From: an uncultured Bacteroides sp.
Lineage (GTDB): Bacteria; Bacteroidota; Bacteroidia; Bacteroidales; Bacteroidaceae
Direction: 5' to 3'
Assembly (NCBI RefSeq): GCF_963677945.1
Contig: NZ_OY782578.1
Coordinates: 2,881,258 to 2,945,257, forward strand
DNA length: 64,000 bases
This document shows positions 47,150 to 56,500 of the stretch, piece after piece. The position numbers were made by a program, and so were the translations under genes. Positions within the stretch are counted from its first letter, which is position 1. Each line of letters begins with the position of its first letter. Under the pieces are notes generated by a model, which searched no databases, was not told the DNA's origin, and worked only from the letters and a program-made list of their open reading frames with translations.

Positions 47150-47157
47150 TATTTTTG
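47150..47157 (+). promoter_or_regulatory. -7 element of trmD
   Basis: TATTTTTG, exact TAnnTTTG, 16 bp before the ATG at 47174. It excludes the ATG at 47129 as start. Confidence 0.5.
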
Positions 47158-47173
47158 CAAAAAAAATAGAGCT

Positions 47174-47848
47174 ATGCGCATTGATATAATTACAGTTTTA
47201 CCCGAAATGATTGAAGGTTTCTTCAATTGTTCTATTCTTAAAAGAGCTCAGAATAAAGGACTTGCTGAGATTCATATTCATAATCTTCGTGATTATACAA
47301 CGGACAAGCATCGCAAAGTAGACGATTATCCATTTGGCGGTTGTGCCGGTATGGTAATGAAAATAGAACCAATTGAACGATGTATAAATTCCTTAAAGGC
47401 TGAAAGAGAGTACGATGAGGTGATTTTTACTACTCCTGACGGAGAGCAGTTCAATCAAAAAATGGCAAATTCTCTTTCATTATATAATAACCTGATAATT
47501 CTCTGCGGACATTTTAAAGGTATCGATTATAGAATCCGAGAACACCTGATTACAAAGGAAATTAGCATAGGAGATTATGTTTTGACTGGCGGCGAATTGG
47601 CGGCGGCTGTAATGGCAGATGCTATCATTCGTATTATCCCGGGAGTTATTTCTGATGAGCAATCTGCTCTTTCAGATTCTTTTCAGGATAATCTTCTGGC
47701 AGCTCCGGTTTATACAAGACCGGCAGATTATAATGGGTGGAAAGTTCCTGATATTTTACTTTCTGGTCATGAAGCTAAGATTGCGGAATGGGAATTTAAT
47801 CAATCACTCGAAAGAACAAAACGACTGAGACCTGATTTGCTAAAGTAG
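47174..47848 (+). CDS. trmD: tRNA (guanine-37-N1)-methyltransferase
   Basis: 224-aa SPOUT (knotted) enzyme that methylates G37 of tRNAs to prevent frameshifting. It starts [17 protein letters not shown] and has [32 protein letters not shown] (the knot and SAM site) and the C-terminal [21 protein letters not shown] with the catalytic Asp. The frame continues upstream to 47129, but the family starts at this ATG. Confidence 0.96.
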   Translation: MRIDIITVLPEMIEGFFNCSILKRAQNKGLAEIHIHNLRDYTTDKHRKVDDYPFGGCAGMVMKIEPIERCINSLKAEREYDEVIFTTPDGEQFNQKMANSLSLYNNLIILCGHFKGIDYRIREHLITKEISIGDYVLTGGELAAAVMADAIIRIIPGVISDEQSALSDSFQDNLLAAPVYTRPADYNGWKVPDILLSGHEAKIAEWEFNQSLERTKRLRPDLLK

Positions 47849-47945
47849 ATAACAAATCAAAATATTTTCATTGATCAAGCAAAAAGGTATAGAAGATTAA
47901 GGTGTTTTTTGAGATTTGATTTAGAAATACGAATAGGGTTAAACA

Positions 47946-47988
47946 TAAAAAGGTGTACACTACAATATAATTTAGTGTACACCTTTTT
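47946..47988. terminator. Hairpin between trmD and pyrD with paired TGTACA
   Basis: AAAAAGGTGTACACTA and its complement form a perfect 16-bp stem with a 10-nt loop, followed by T residues, so it can end both convergent genes. TGTACA occurs at 47954 and 47976, 22 bp apart, the same period as the arrays at 20785 and 62396. Confidence 0.8.
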
Positions 47989-48068
47989 AGTTTTAGACCT
48001 ACATTTTTTGAAAAATGTAAGCCGAATAAAAATCTTAAGGTTCGCTTTAAATTTGTTTAATAATCAGA

Positions 48069-48980
48069 TTAAACTTCCAAAGCTCCTATGATATCCTTTA
48101 CAGAAGAGTATCCGTGCCTGTCTAAGTAATTATTTATACCATCTATAACTTTAACAGTTACTGCAGGATCAATAAAATTAGCAGTTCCAATTTGTACAGC
48201 AGTGGCACCGGCAAGCATAAATTCTACAGCATCTTTCCAGTCCATAATACCACCAAGGCCGATTATTGGAATTTTCACAGCTTTGGCTACTTGCCATACC
48301 ATGCGAAGAGCAATAGGTTTTACTGCAGGTCCGCTCAATCCACCTGTAACAGTTGACAATAGTGGACTACGTTTTTCTGCATCAATTGCCATACCTAATA
48401 TTGTATTAATTAAAGAAACACTATCGGCACCAGAAGCTTCTGCTGCACGTGCAATTTCAGTAATATCTGTAACATTTGGCGACAATTTTACAATGAGTGT
48501 TTTCTTGTAAACAGAACGAACAGCACTGATCACATCGCAAGCTCCGGCTGCTGATACTCCGAAAGCCATCCCACCTTGTTTTACATTTGGGCAAGAGATA
48601 TTTAGTTCTATGGCAGGAATGTTTACAAGTTCATTGATTATTTCTGCTGTTTTTACGTAATCTTCTATTGCAGATCCGGAAACATTCACTATAATGTTTG
48701 TATCTGTGTCTTTTATCTTGGGATAAATGTGTTCTACGAAGTAATTAACACCCTTATTTTGCAGTCCCACAGCGTTTAACATGCCAGAAGGAGTCTCTGC
48801 CATACGAGGATAAGGGTTCCCTTCACGTCTGTGAAGAGTAGTGCCTTTTACAATTATACCACCTATTCGTGCAATATCTATAAAATCTTCAAACTCTTCT
48901 CCGTATCCAAATGTACCCGATGCTGTCATCACCGGATTCTTCATTTTTAGTTCACCAATATTTACACTTAAATCTGCCAT
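48069..48980 (-). CDS. pyrD: Dihydroorotate dehydrogenase B, catalytic subunit
   Basis: Fourth step of pyrimidine synthesis. 303-aa class 1B enzyme when started at [16 protein letters not shown]. The FMN-binding barrel shows [12 protein letters not shown], the catalytic Cys in [12 protein letters not shown], and [20 protein letters not shown]. The start overlaps the 3' end of pyrK by 13 bp, so the two are coupled; they form the PyrDK heterotetramer that passes electrons to NAD. The frame extends further upstream inside pyrK, but the family starts here. Confidence 0.95.
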   Translation of the reverse strand: MADLSVNIGELKMKNPVMTASGTFGYGEEFEDFIDIARIGGIIVKGTTLHRREGNPYPRMAETPSGMLNAVGLQNKGVNYFVEHIYPKIKDTDTNIIVNVSGSAIEDYVKTAEIINELVNIPAIELNISCPNVKQGGMAFGVSAAGACDVISAVRSVYKKTLIVKLSPNVTDITEIARAAEASGADSVSLINTILGMAIDAEKRSPLLSTVTGGLSGPAVKPIALRMVWQVAKAVKIPIIGLGGIMDWKDAVEFMLAGATAVQIGTANFIDPAVTVKVIDGINNYLDRHGYSSVKDIIGALEV

Positions 48981-49747
48981 AGCAACTTCTTTATATTTAA
49001 AACAGGTCCTTCTGTACAAACACAGATATGTCCTTCATCTACAGTATTTTCTACGCAGCATAAGCAAGCGCCTACACCACAAGCCATTTTATTCTCAAGA
49101 GAGACTTCACATTCTATATTATTAGCTTTGGCATATTTAGCTACAGAAACCATCATTGGTTTTGGGCCACAAGTATAAATCATGTCGAATTGCTTGTCGT
49201 TAAGTATAGAGTGTTGAGTTACATAGCCTTTTTCACCCGCACTTCCGTCTTCTGTAGTGGTATATACTTCTCCAAACTTTTTAAAGTCCTCTAACTGAAG
49301 CAAATCGCCTTCTGAACGTGCACCTAGCAGGAAGGTTGGTTTGCTGTTATTAGCCAATAAAACTTCGCCTAAATAGAGCAATGGTGCTGTTCCAACACCT
49401 CCTCCTATAAGAAGAAGTTTATCCGAAGGTTTTTCAGGGATAGTAAAGCCATTTCCTAGAGGTAAAACTACATTTACTACATCTCCTGCAGAAACTTTAG
49501 CTAAGGTACGTGTACCATCTCCAACTATCTGTACAAGAAACCAAACCTCATTGTTGACTTTGTCTACATAGTTAATTGAAATAGGTCGGCGAAGAAAAGT
49601 AGTAGGCGAACCATCTACTCTTATTTCGGCAAATTGCCCAGGAAGCATTTCTGGCAAAATTTCCTGAGAGGTCATTTTGATCAACACATAGTTAGCGTGC
49701 AACTTTATGTTAGCTGTGACCGTTAAATCTAAAATCTTTTTTTTCAT
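48968..49747 (-). CDS. pyrK: Dihydroorotate dehydrogenase electron-transfer subunit
   Basis: 259 aa, ferredoxin-reductase type. The FAD domain has [10 protein letters not shown], the NAD domain [17 protein letters not shown], and the C-terminal [2Fe-2S] site carries the Cys residues of [10 protein letters not shown] and ICVCTEGP. It partners PyrD and relays electrons to NAD. Confidence 0.95.
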   Translation of the reverse strand: MKKKILDLTVTANIKLHANYVLIKMTSQEILPEMLPGQFAEIRVDGSPTTFLRRPISINYVDKVNNEVWFLVQIVGDGTRTLAKVSAGDVVNVVLPLGNGFTIPEKPSDKLLLIGGGVGTAPLLYLGEVLLANNSKPTFLLGARSEGDLLQLEDFKKFGEVYTTTEDGSAGEKGYVTQHSILNDKQFDMIYTCGPKPMMVSVAKYAKANNIECEVSLENKMACGVGACLCCVENTVDEGHICVCTEGPVLNIKKLLWQI

Positions 49748-49773
49748 GAATAGGATAATTCTCGTTCAAGCGA

Positions 49774-49781
49774 CAAAGATA
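49774..49781 (-). promoter_or_regulatory. -7 element of pyrKD
   Basis: Minus-strand TATCTTTG, exact consensus, 26 bp before the pyrK ATG. Confidence 0.5.
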
Positions 49782-49825
49782 CGCCATTTTGTCCAAATTA
49801 TCCTTTACCTATCTTCATTAAATTA

Positions 49826-50281
49826 TTAGAAGGGCATTTTTTCACCTTTAAAGATCTCAAATGTATTATCATCAAAGAAAATTCTTATTTCAGTGATTTT
49901 TCTTGGAGGCTTTTCTATATACCTAATCTCTTCTTTTACAGGCTCTTTATGTGTTGTTTCGGTCGTTTTTAATGGCATTTCCTTGCGATATTCTAAATCA
50001 GCCTGAGGAACGGACTTGATTTCTTCATTCTCGTCAAATAAAGAGCGTTGTAAATCATCAGATGTTTTCTCTTGGTTTATCATATTTCCATTTCCATAAA
50101 GAAGCCAATCCAAATTCACGTATTTAAATCGTTGATGAATTTTCATAACTACATCTAAACTCGGATTATTCCTACCTCGTAAAATGTGAGTTAATGTAGA
50201 TCGCTGAATTTCTATACTTTCAGCAAATGAAGAAGGAGTCATATGCTCTCTTTTCATTATAGCTTCAATTCTATCTTTCAT
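49826..50281 (-). CDS. XRE-family transcriptional regulator
   Basis: 151 aa. A cI/Cro-type helix-turn-helix (about 3-62; MTPSSFAESIEIQRSTLTHI then LRGRNNPSLDVVMKI) is followed by an acidic linker and a short C-terminal beta segment (KITEIRIFFDDNTFEIFKGEK). No protease or ligand domain is recognisable. Its upstream region is gene-free for about 850 bp and carries many TACA-WW-TGTA sites, which are good candidates for its own operators (inference). The gene is separated from pyrK by 78 bp. Confidence 0.85.
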   Translation of the reverse strand: MKDRIEAIMKREHMTPSSFAESIEIQRSTLTHILRGRNNPSLDVVMKIHQRFKYVNLDWLLYGNGNMINQEKTSDDLQRSLFDENEEIKSVPQADLEYRKEMPLKTTETTHKEPVKEEIRYIEKPPRKITEIRIFFDDNTFEIFKGEKMPF

Positions 50282-51129
50282 CTTTGAGCCTTTATTAATT
50301 ATAAATGTGAATATCTAATTGTAAACATTGATTCGACAAATGTAAACATAATAATTCACATAAGCAAATTACATTTGTTTATTTTATAAGTTTACAAAAG
50401 TATTTCACCGGCTACATTTGTTATTATACAATTGTATAGCCTATAAATCCCATTAAATATATACAGAAGTAAAACTTAGTGTTTAAGATATAAAAATCTT
50501 ATTATTAATGACTTATTTAAGGCTCTAAAAATGATTTTTATATGTAATACAAATGTATTTCAATATTTTTCCTACCTGTTCTATTTTTAGTTCATATATT
50601 TTAGTTATTTATCTGATATATTGATATTTAAGATCTATGATTAGGCTTATAAATACAATTTATAACGATTTTATCACCTATAATTTATATTCGTAAAATG
50701 TTATATTACAAATGTATAGTAAGAGCTATTTGTAATAAATTTCTTTGAATGTATATACTTGTAAATGAGAAACATTTGTGTGAACCTGCTATTTTCTTGT
50801 GATATTTCACTCTTGTAAATTACATTTCTACTGCTATAAATTTCCTCAATATTGAGATTGTGATTAATAAACAATTGTACCTATTAAATGAAGAATGTTC
50901 GATGAATTTCCAAACTATTGTCATTAAGATTAAAATAATAGATTCTCAGAAGCTTTAATTGTATATAAATTATTGTAAAACAATGATTTAACTATATAAT
51001 TGCTATTCGCAATTTTGCTAATTCTAGATTTTAAGTTGAAATATTATCATTTTGTGGGAGTTGAACTCTGATTTGCTGCCTAAAATAAAAGTTATTTTGT
51101 AGTTTTACACAACATTAATTTTTAGGCAT
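50282..51129. other. Long AT-rich gene-free region upstream of XRE gene
   Basis: About 850 bp with no credible frame on either strand, very AT-rich, and bounded by the XRE start codon and the holA terminator. Its one clear content is a set of at least nine TACA-WW-TGTA sites listed as a separate feature. Confidence 0.7.
50335..50879. promoter_or_regulatory. Field of TACA-WW-TGTA palindromic sites
   Basis: Exact copies: 50427-50436 (centre AT), 50548-50557 and 50707-50716 (centre AA). One mismatch: 50335, 50370, 50413, 50821, 50870. Two mismatches: 50771. The palindrome with a two-base A/T centre is typical of a small dimeric repressor. Four sites lie within 160 bp of the XRE start. The remaining ones extend too far for ordinary autoregulation. 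Confidence 0.6.
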
Positions 51130-51157
51130 AAAAAAAGCCTTCAAAATATTGAAGGCT
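51130..51157 (-). terminator. holA terminator
   Basis: AGCCTTCAA at 51136-51144 pairs with TTGAAGGCT at 51149-51157; on the minus strand the stem is followed by a run of U. Confidence 0.85.
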
Positions 51158-51188
51158 ATATATAATTAGAAAAAATATAAGCTGTAGA

Positions 51189-52208
51189 TTAATGCAGAAT
51201 TTTATACACTAATTCTCTAAGTAGCTCTCCGTCATTCATATTAGTATTACCCACTCCTTTTGATTTTGCGTCATAATTTCTTATCTCTCCTATAATCTGC
51301 ATTACTTTTACTCCATTATATTTGTGCATAGCTTTAATATAATCTTTAGATTGCCACGAAGTTTTTAATCCTAATTGCTGAGCTATTCCTTGTTCCGATT
51401 TTTCAGGAGCATAATAGGCTAACATTAAATTAGAATAGAAATTGAAAAGAAGAGACAGAGTAGCTTGTATTGGATTTGTTTTTGGATTTTCTGCAAAATA
51501 TTTTATTATCTGATTAGCTTTGAAAATATCCTTTTCTATTAATGCATTCTTTAATTCGAAGTTATTATAGTCTTTGCTTATTCCTATATTTTTTTCAATT
51601 AACTCAGGTGTAATACGCTTTTGCGCTAATGGCAGGGTGATTATTAACTTCTCAAGTTCGCCTGTAAGACGGCTCAGATCGGACCCTACAAAGTCGGCAA
51701 TCATCTCGGATGACTTTTGCTCAATGTCTACCCCTTTGCGTTTTAGATATGAAGTTATAAACCCTGGAAGCATAGTGTCCTTTAATTTTTTAGATTCAAA
51801 GAGGACACCTGCTTTATCAATTTCAGCTGCAAGTTTTTTTCGTCTGTCAAGCACACCATGTTTATGACAAATAACAAGGATTGTAGAGCTTAATGGCTTT
51901 TGAAGGTAGTATGAAAGTTCCTCAATGTTTCTTACACTTTGTGCCTCCTTAACTACAACAACTTGATATTCAGACATCATTGGATATCTTTTTGCAGCAT
52001 TTATTATAGTAGCTATATCAGTATCAGCACCATACACTACGGTTAAATTAAACTCTTTTTCAGTATCAGTAAGAACATTTTGAGTAAGATAGTCGGATAT
52101 CAGATCAATATAATAAGGCTCTTCTCCCATTAAATAATATATGGGTTTGTATTGCTTTGCCTTAATATCGCTAATAATATCTTCGTATGTATATTCCTTT
52201 TTTGCCAT
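51189..52208 (-). CDS. holA: DNA polymerase III delta subunit
   Basis: 339 aa; the clamp-loader subunit that opens the beta clamp. The layout is that of delta: AAA-like N terminus (YYLMGEEPYYIDLISDYL, then ANAAKRYPMMSEYQVVVVKE-like part), a second domain (LICHKHGVLDRRKKL) and a helical C-terminal domain (SKDYIKAMHKYNGVKVMQII). Sequence is poorly conserved in this family, but the pattern and length fit well. Confidence 0.92.
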   Translation of the reverse strand: MAKKEYTYEDIISDIKAKQYKPIYYLMGEEPYYIDLISDYLTQNVLTDTEKEFNLTVVYGADTDIATIINAAKRYPMMSEYQVVVVKEAQSVRNIEELSYYLQKPLSSTILVICHKHGVLDRRKKLAAEIDKAGVLFESKKLKDTMLPGFITSYLKRKGVDIEQKSSEMIADFVGSDLSRLTGELEKLIITLPLAQKRITPELIEKNIGISKDYNNFELKNALIEKDIFKANQIIKYFAENPKTNPIQATLSLLFNFYSNLMLAYYAPEKSEQGIAQQLGLKTSWQSKDYIKAMHKYNGVKVMQIIGEIRNYDAKSKGVGNTNMNDGELLRELVYKILH

Positions 52209-52226
52209 TTATATGTTTTAATTACC

Positions 52227-53003
52227 TTATTTATCGAATTTTAGATGCTTAACAGTCTTCTTCTCATCTATAATCATTTTAAGCGATGCGATCCCTATTT
52301 CTACATGTTCGTGAACGAAGTTTTGGGTTACCATATTATCGCTTTTATCAGTTTTAATTCCTTCGGGAGTCATTGGTTGGTCGGAAACAAGCAGTAGTGC
52401 ACCTGTTGGGATATGATTGGCAAATCCTGTAGTGAAAAGAGTTGCAGTTTCCATATCAACAGCCATTGCGCGAGTCTTAAGAAGATATTCTTTGAATTCC
52501 TCGTCATGTTCCCAAATTCTTCTATTGGTTGTATAGACTGTGCCTGTCCAATAATCTCGTGCGTAATCACGGATTGCTGAAGAAACTGCACGTTGCAGCA
52601 TAAATGCCGGTAAAGCAGGAACTTCAGGAGGAAAATAATCATTAGATGTTCCTTCTCCTCTAATTGCAGCTATAGGAAGTATTAGGTCACCTAACTGATT
52701 TTTCTTACCAATACCACCACATTTACCCAGGAAAAGGCATGCTTTTGGGTGTATGGCACCGAGCAAATCCATAATAATGGCAGCGTTTGGACTTCCCATT
52801 CCAAAGTTAATAATAGTGATTCCATCTGCAGTTGCAGAAGTCATATTTGCATCTCTTCCAAGAACTGGAACGTTACATTGTTCTGCAAATATCTCTACAT
52901 ATTTATTGAAATTTGTCAATAGAATGTATTCTCCAAAGTCTTCCAACGAACGTTTTGTGTAACGGGGAAGCCAATTTGCAACAATTTCTTGCTTCGTTTT
53001 CAT
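52227..53003 (-). CDS. amn: AMP nucleosidase
   Basis: 258 aa of the nucleoside-phosphorylase fold. Hydrolyses AMP to adenine and ribose 5-phosphate. Visible: INFGMGSPNAAI, CLFLGKCGGIG (phosphate loop) and the base/ribose site AVDMETATLFTTGF, followed by VSDQPMTPEGIK. It is the short form without the N-terminal domain of E. coli Amn; the substrate therefore rests on family annotation rather than on a unique residue. Located 18 bp before holA on the minus strand, likely cotranscribed. Confidence 0.85.
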   Translation of the reverse strand: MKTKQEIVANWLPRYTKRSLEDFGEYILLTNFNKYVEIFAEQCNVPVLGRDANMTSATADGITIINFGMGSPNAAIIMDLLGAIHPKACLFLGKCGGIGKKNQLGDLILPIAAIRGEGTSNDYFPPEVPALPAFMLQRAVSSAIRDYARDYWTGTVYTTNRRIWEHDEEFKEYLLKTRAMAVDMETATLFTTGFANHIPTGALLLVSDQPMTPEGIKTDKSDNMVTQNFVHEHVEIGIASLKMIIDEKKTVKHLKFDK

Positions 53004-53065
53004 ATTTATCTGCTAATTTTGTGTTTCTGACTTAAGAATATATTTTTAATTTACAAATTTAATAA

Positions 53066-53515
53066 ATGTTATTGTTAAACCTACCAAAGTATGAGACTAA
53101 AATAGCCATACGAGATGGAAAAAAAGTAATTTTTGATGTAATTAGGCGACGATATGTTGCACTTACCCCTGAAGAATGGGTACGTCAGCACTTTGTTCAC
53201 TTTCTTATTGATCAAAAAGGCTACCCTGTTTCATTAATGGCTAATGAGGTATTATTGAATCTGAACGGAACAAAAAAGCGCTGTGACACCGTGCTTTACA
53301 AACGTGATCTTATGGCCCGTATGATTATAGAATATAAAGCTCCGCAAATAGAAATTACGCAAGCTGTATTTAATCAGATAACAAATTATAATTTTGTTCT
53401 GAAAGTCGATTATTTAATTGTTAGCAATGGAATTAATCATTACTGCTGTAAAATGGATTATGCAAATCATACATACACATTTTTAGAGGATATACCAGAT
53501 TATAATCTTCTTTAA
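53066..53515 (+). CDS. HSDR_N-type (PD-(D/E)XK nuclease-like) protein
   Basis: 149 aa. Matches the isolated N-terminal domain of type I restriction HsdR (HSDR_N_2). The candidate catalytic signature is Asp in KRCDTVLYK followed by Glu-Tyr-Lys in MIIEYKAPQ, with a Gln motif (QAVFNQITNYN) after it. No helicase domain, methylase or specificity gene is nearby, so it is not part of a restriction system here. It is divergent from amn (62 bp) and found next to holA-amn in a housekeeping context. Its task (perhaps DNA repair linked to the clamp loader) is unknown. Confidence 0.85.
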   Translation: MLLLNLPKYETKIAIRDGKKVIFDVIRRRYVALTPEEWVRQHFVHFLIDQKGYPVSLMANEVLLNLNGTKKRCDTVLYKRDLMARMIIEYKAPQIEITQAVFNQITNYNFVLKVDYLIVSNGINHYCCKMDYANHTYTFLEDIPDYNLL

Positions 53516-53574
53516 AGAAATGCTGTCAATCTATCATTAGATGATAGTTTTGCTATAATATATCAACTATAGAA

Positions 53575-53624
53575 ATTCCCCTTATATTAGCTTATTCTAT
53601 TAATTAGGCTAATATAAGGGGAAT
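53575..53624. terminator. Bidirectional terminator-like hairpin
   Basis: A perfect 17-bp inverted repeat (53575-53591 with 53608-53624, ATTCCCCTTATATTAGC) lies between the convergent HSDR_N and zinc-ribbon genes. Confidence 0.8.
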
Positions 53625-53694
53625 ATATTTTAAAGAGGTTTCAATCTAAAAGATTTTCGATTTAGAAACTGCTCTTTTATTATTTAGAGGAATG

Positions 53695-54459
53695 TTATAA
53701 TTCAACTCCTGCTAATTCAGGGTCAATCATAACTCTACCACAGTATTCACAAACAATGATTTTCTTGCGCATACGAATATCCATTTGTCTCTGAGGTGGA
53801 ATCTTGTTAAAACAACCACCACAAGCATCACGCTGTACATATACAATACCTAAACCATTGCGTGAGTTCTTACGAATACGTTTAAATGCCTGAAGTAAAC
53901 GAGGTTCAATTGTAGTTTCCAGAACTTTAGCTTTCTCTCTAAGTTTTTCTTCTTCTTGTTTTGTTTCTGAGATAATTTCATCCAGCTCATTTTTCTTAAC
54001 GGACAAATCTTTCTCTCTTTCTTCCAAAACTACGATGCTGTTTGCTACTTCTTCGCTTTTTTCTTTTTCTTCGGCAGTGAATTCTTTTATTCTCTTTTCG
54101 CAAAGTTCGATTTCCAAAGTCTGGAACTCTATTTCTTTAGATAAGAAGTCAAACTCACGGTTATTGCGTACGTTTTCTTGCTGAGCTTTGTATTTTTCTA
54201 CAGAAGCCTTAGCTGCTTCGATCTCAATTTTCTTTGCAGCAATAGAAGATTTAAGCTCGCTAATTTCAAGTTTAATCTTTTCAATACGAGTATTCAGACC
54301 GGCAACTTCATCTTCAAGATCTTGTACTTCAAGAGGAAGTTCACCTCTAAGAGTTTTGATCTTATCAATTTCTGAAAGCATTGTTTGTAATTGATACAAT
54401 GCCTTTAGTTTCTGTTCTACCGTTAATTCTTTCGGTTCATTTTTTGCTTCTTTAGCCAT
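53695..54459 (-). CDS. Zinc-ribbon coiled-coil protein (DUF164 type)
   Basis: 254 aa: a long antiparallel coiled coil (about 15-190, heptads rich in Leu, Ile, Glu and Lys) followed by a C4 zinc ribbon (DACGGCFNKIPPQ and VCEYCGRVMID). Family members pair with Nif3-like proteins in many genomes, as here, where nif3 lies four bases upstream. It is proposed to act on nucleic acids or translation, but the role is not settled. Confidence 0.9.
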   Translation of the reverse strand: MAKEAKNEPKELTVEQKLKALYQLQTMLSEIDKIKTLRGELPLEVQDLEDEVAGLNTRIEKIKLEISELKSSIAAKKIEIEAAKASVEKYKAQQENVRNNREFDFLSKEIEFQTLEIELCEKRIKEFTAEEKEKSEEVANSIVVLEEREKDLSVKKNELDEIISETKQEEEKLREKAKVLETTIEPRLLQAFKRIRKNSRNGLGIVYVQRDACGGCFNKIPPQRQMDIRMRKKIIVCEYCGRVMIDPELAGVEL

Positions 54460-54463
54460 ATTT

Positions 54464-55558
54464 TTATAAATATTTTATGGGATTGGTATTTATTTTACTA
54501 ATTTGAATCTCAATATTTGGAAATATACCCTTTAATAAGGTATAAAAAATTTCTTTTGTATACTGTTCACTTTCATAATGACCAATTTCGGCCATCAGAA
54601 TATCGTTTTCATGACCAAAATAGTCGTGATAACGAATTTCTCCTGTAATAAATGCATTAGCTTTCTGGTTTATGGCCTCTGAAAGAAGAAAAGCCCCTGC
54701 CCCTCCACATAATGCAATTTTACTTATAAGCTTACCAGTTAGTTTATTATGCTTTAAACATCCAACTTCAAATGTTTTTTTTATGCGTTTCAGGAAATCC
54801 AGTTCCGTTTCCGGAAATTCTAATTCTCCTACCACTCCAGATCCTGTTTGAGACCATGAGTTTTTTAACGAATAAAGATCAAATGCAGGTTCCTCATAAG
54901 GATGCGCGGCAATTAGTGCTCTTATTACCGCATTTTTTTTAAAAGAAGGAAGAATTGTTTCTATACGAATCTCTTTTTCTTTATGTAATTCTCCTACTTT
55001 ACCGCAAAATGGATGTGTCCCTTCCTGAGCCCGGAAAGTCCCCTCTCCTTCTAAATTGTAACTGCATGAATCATAGTTGCCTATGTTGCCACAACCAGCA
55101 TTAAACAGAGCATGGCGCACTTTTTCAGCTTGCTCAGCCGGTACAAAAGTTACCAATTTAAGTAAAGATTCCTCTTTACAAGAAAGGATCTTCACATTCT
55201 TCAGCCCTATTTTTTCTGCAATTTTAAAATTAACTCCTCCAAAAGCATTGTCTAGATTGGTATGTGCAGAATAAACTACTATATCATTTTTAATAGCTTT
55301 CAGAATACAACGTTCTACATAATCTTTGCCTGTGATAGACTTATATCCCTTAAATATGAGCGGATGATGTGATATAACAAGATTGTACCCCAACGCAATT
55401 GCTTCATCAATAACAGATTCAGTAACGTCAAGACACAACAAAGCCCCTGTTGCTTCCGCTTCTGTCAGCCCGATTTGTAAGCCGGCATTATCAAAACCGT
55501 CTTGCAATGGCAGAGGCGCGAACCTTTCAAGGGCGCTTACTATTTCCTTTATTTTCAT
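54464..55558 (-). CDS. Nif3-like dinuclear metal-centre protein (YqfO type)
   Basis: 364 aa. Two NIF3 halves bearing His and Glu metal ligands (VISHHPLIFKGYK in the first half and GGAGAFLLSEA, EIRYHDYFGHENDILMAEIGHYESEQY in the second) flank a CutA/PII-like insert (about 128-232; FVPAEQAEKVRHALFNAGCG), the arrangement of the long YqfO form. The family is sometimes annotated as GTP cyclohydrolase 1 type 2, but the activity is not established. Cotranscribed with the zinc-ribbon gene. Confidence 0.92.
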   Translation of the reverse strand: MKIKEIVSALERFAPLPLQDGFDNAGLQIGLTEAEATGALLCLDVTESVIDEAIALGYNLVISHHPLIFKGYKSITGKDYVERCILKAIKNDIVVYSAHTNLDNAFGGVNFKIAEKIGLKNVKILSCKEESLLKLVTFVPAEQAEKVRHALFNAGCGNIGNYDSCSYNLEGEGTFRAQEGTHPFCGKVGELHKEKEIRIETILPSFKKNAVIRALIAAHPYEEPAFDLYSLKNSWSQTGSGVVGELEFPETELDFLKRIKKTFEVGCLKHNKLTGKLISKIALCGGAGAFLLSEAINQKANAFITGEIRYHDYFGHENDILMAEIGHYESEQYTKEIFYTLLKGIFPNIEIQISKINTNPIKYL

Positions 55559-56438
55559 TAAGTGTGAGAAAATCTGGCTACAAAGATATGCTAAAATTGC
55601 GATTATACAATCATCTTTCTTGTTTTTTTATAAATTCTTATTCTCTTTTTTGCGCTAATTAATCAGTTAAGTGTGGTTGTTGAAGAAAATTGCGAGCTTA
55701 TTTAGATAGAGATACAGAATTGTAGGAAATTTATTTTCACCTAAAAGACATAAAGTCTATTTTCTTAATGAGATGTCTGCCGAATTATCCAGCTTAATTC
55801 GGAATTGTGTAGCATAAAGTACATTTTCTTGATAAAGTTGAGCAAATATCTTGCACTGAATGATGTGTATTAAGGTGCTTCGTCACTTTTTTGGTGGAAG
55901 ATATTATATTGAATCTTTATTTATGGCGTTATGCAGGCTTTTTATCAGAGTCAATAAATGGTTTATCAAAAGTATGTAGAATCTTGATTGGATAAGCTAT
56001 TGAGATTGTTTGTTTCCAACAAAAGTGAGGAAGAACCTATACTAATTTTACGGTGTGTGATAAACTTTGTAGAAAAGATCTTTTATATGTCTTGGTTTAT
56101 AATTTGTCCCCCCCCTCTACCAAAGGATTTCAGAGCGATATCCCCTATTACCCCCTCAAAAACTTCTTGAAAGATTTGCATTTTCCCAGACGAATTTTGT
56201 TATTTTCTTATCCTTAATGTATGACATTGATTTACAATGTTATAGAATAATATATTGTAGAATTAGAAATGATTTATTAGCCAAATAATAATAGTTATAA
56301 GTTCAAATATTTTATTATAGATAATTATAAATGTATAAGTAGAATGTGACTTAATGCTTTGAAAGAGATATTCAATCTTACATTGATAACAATTATTTCT
56401 TTAGACATCTTATATAATAAGATTTAAAAAATAGAAAA
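55559..56438. other. Gene-free interval between nif3 and uxaB
   Basis: About 880 bp with no credible frame. Contains a short direct repeat (CATAAAGT-n-ATTTTCTT at 55749 and 55813, 64 bp apart), a run of eight or more C around 56106-56114, and AT-rich sequence toward uxaB. It may hold decayed sequence, but no family is recognisable. Confidence 0.5.
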
Positions 56439-56475
56439 GCGACTTACTACTGCTTAAAAAAACAGTGTAAGTCGC
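56439..56475 (-). terminator. uxaB terminator
   Basis: GCGACTTAC-TACTG pairs with CAGTG-TAAGTCGC with a one-base bulge. On the minus strand, which carries uxaB, U residues follow. Confidence 0.75.
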
Positions 56476-56500
56476 TCCTACTTATTTATTATTAACCGTT

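Noticed and set aside
47909..48091. 60-aa frame between trmD and pyrD
   Set aside because: It runs through the bidirectional hairpin and into pyrD.
50282..51129. Replication origin
   Set aside because: AT-rich and repeat-bearing, but no dnaA, dnaN or gidA neighbours and no DnaA-box cluster (TTATNCACA) was seen.
53066..53515. Remnant of a type I restriction system
   Set aside because: No hsdM or hsdS pieces are nearby, the frame is intact and the neighbourhood is housekeeping; a stand-alone protein is more likely.
55988..56170. 60-aa frame in the nif3-uxaB gap
   Set aside because: Contains a homopolymer C tract, lacks promoter and motif, and its composition is not protein-like.
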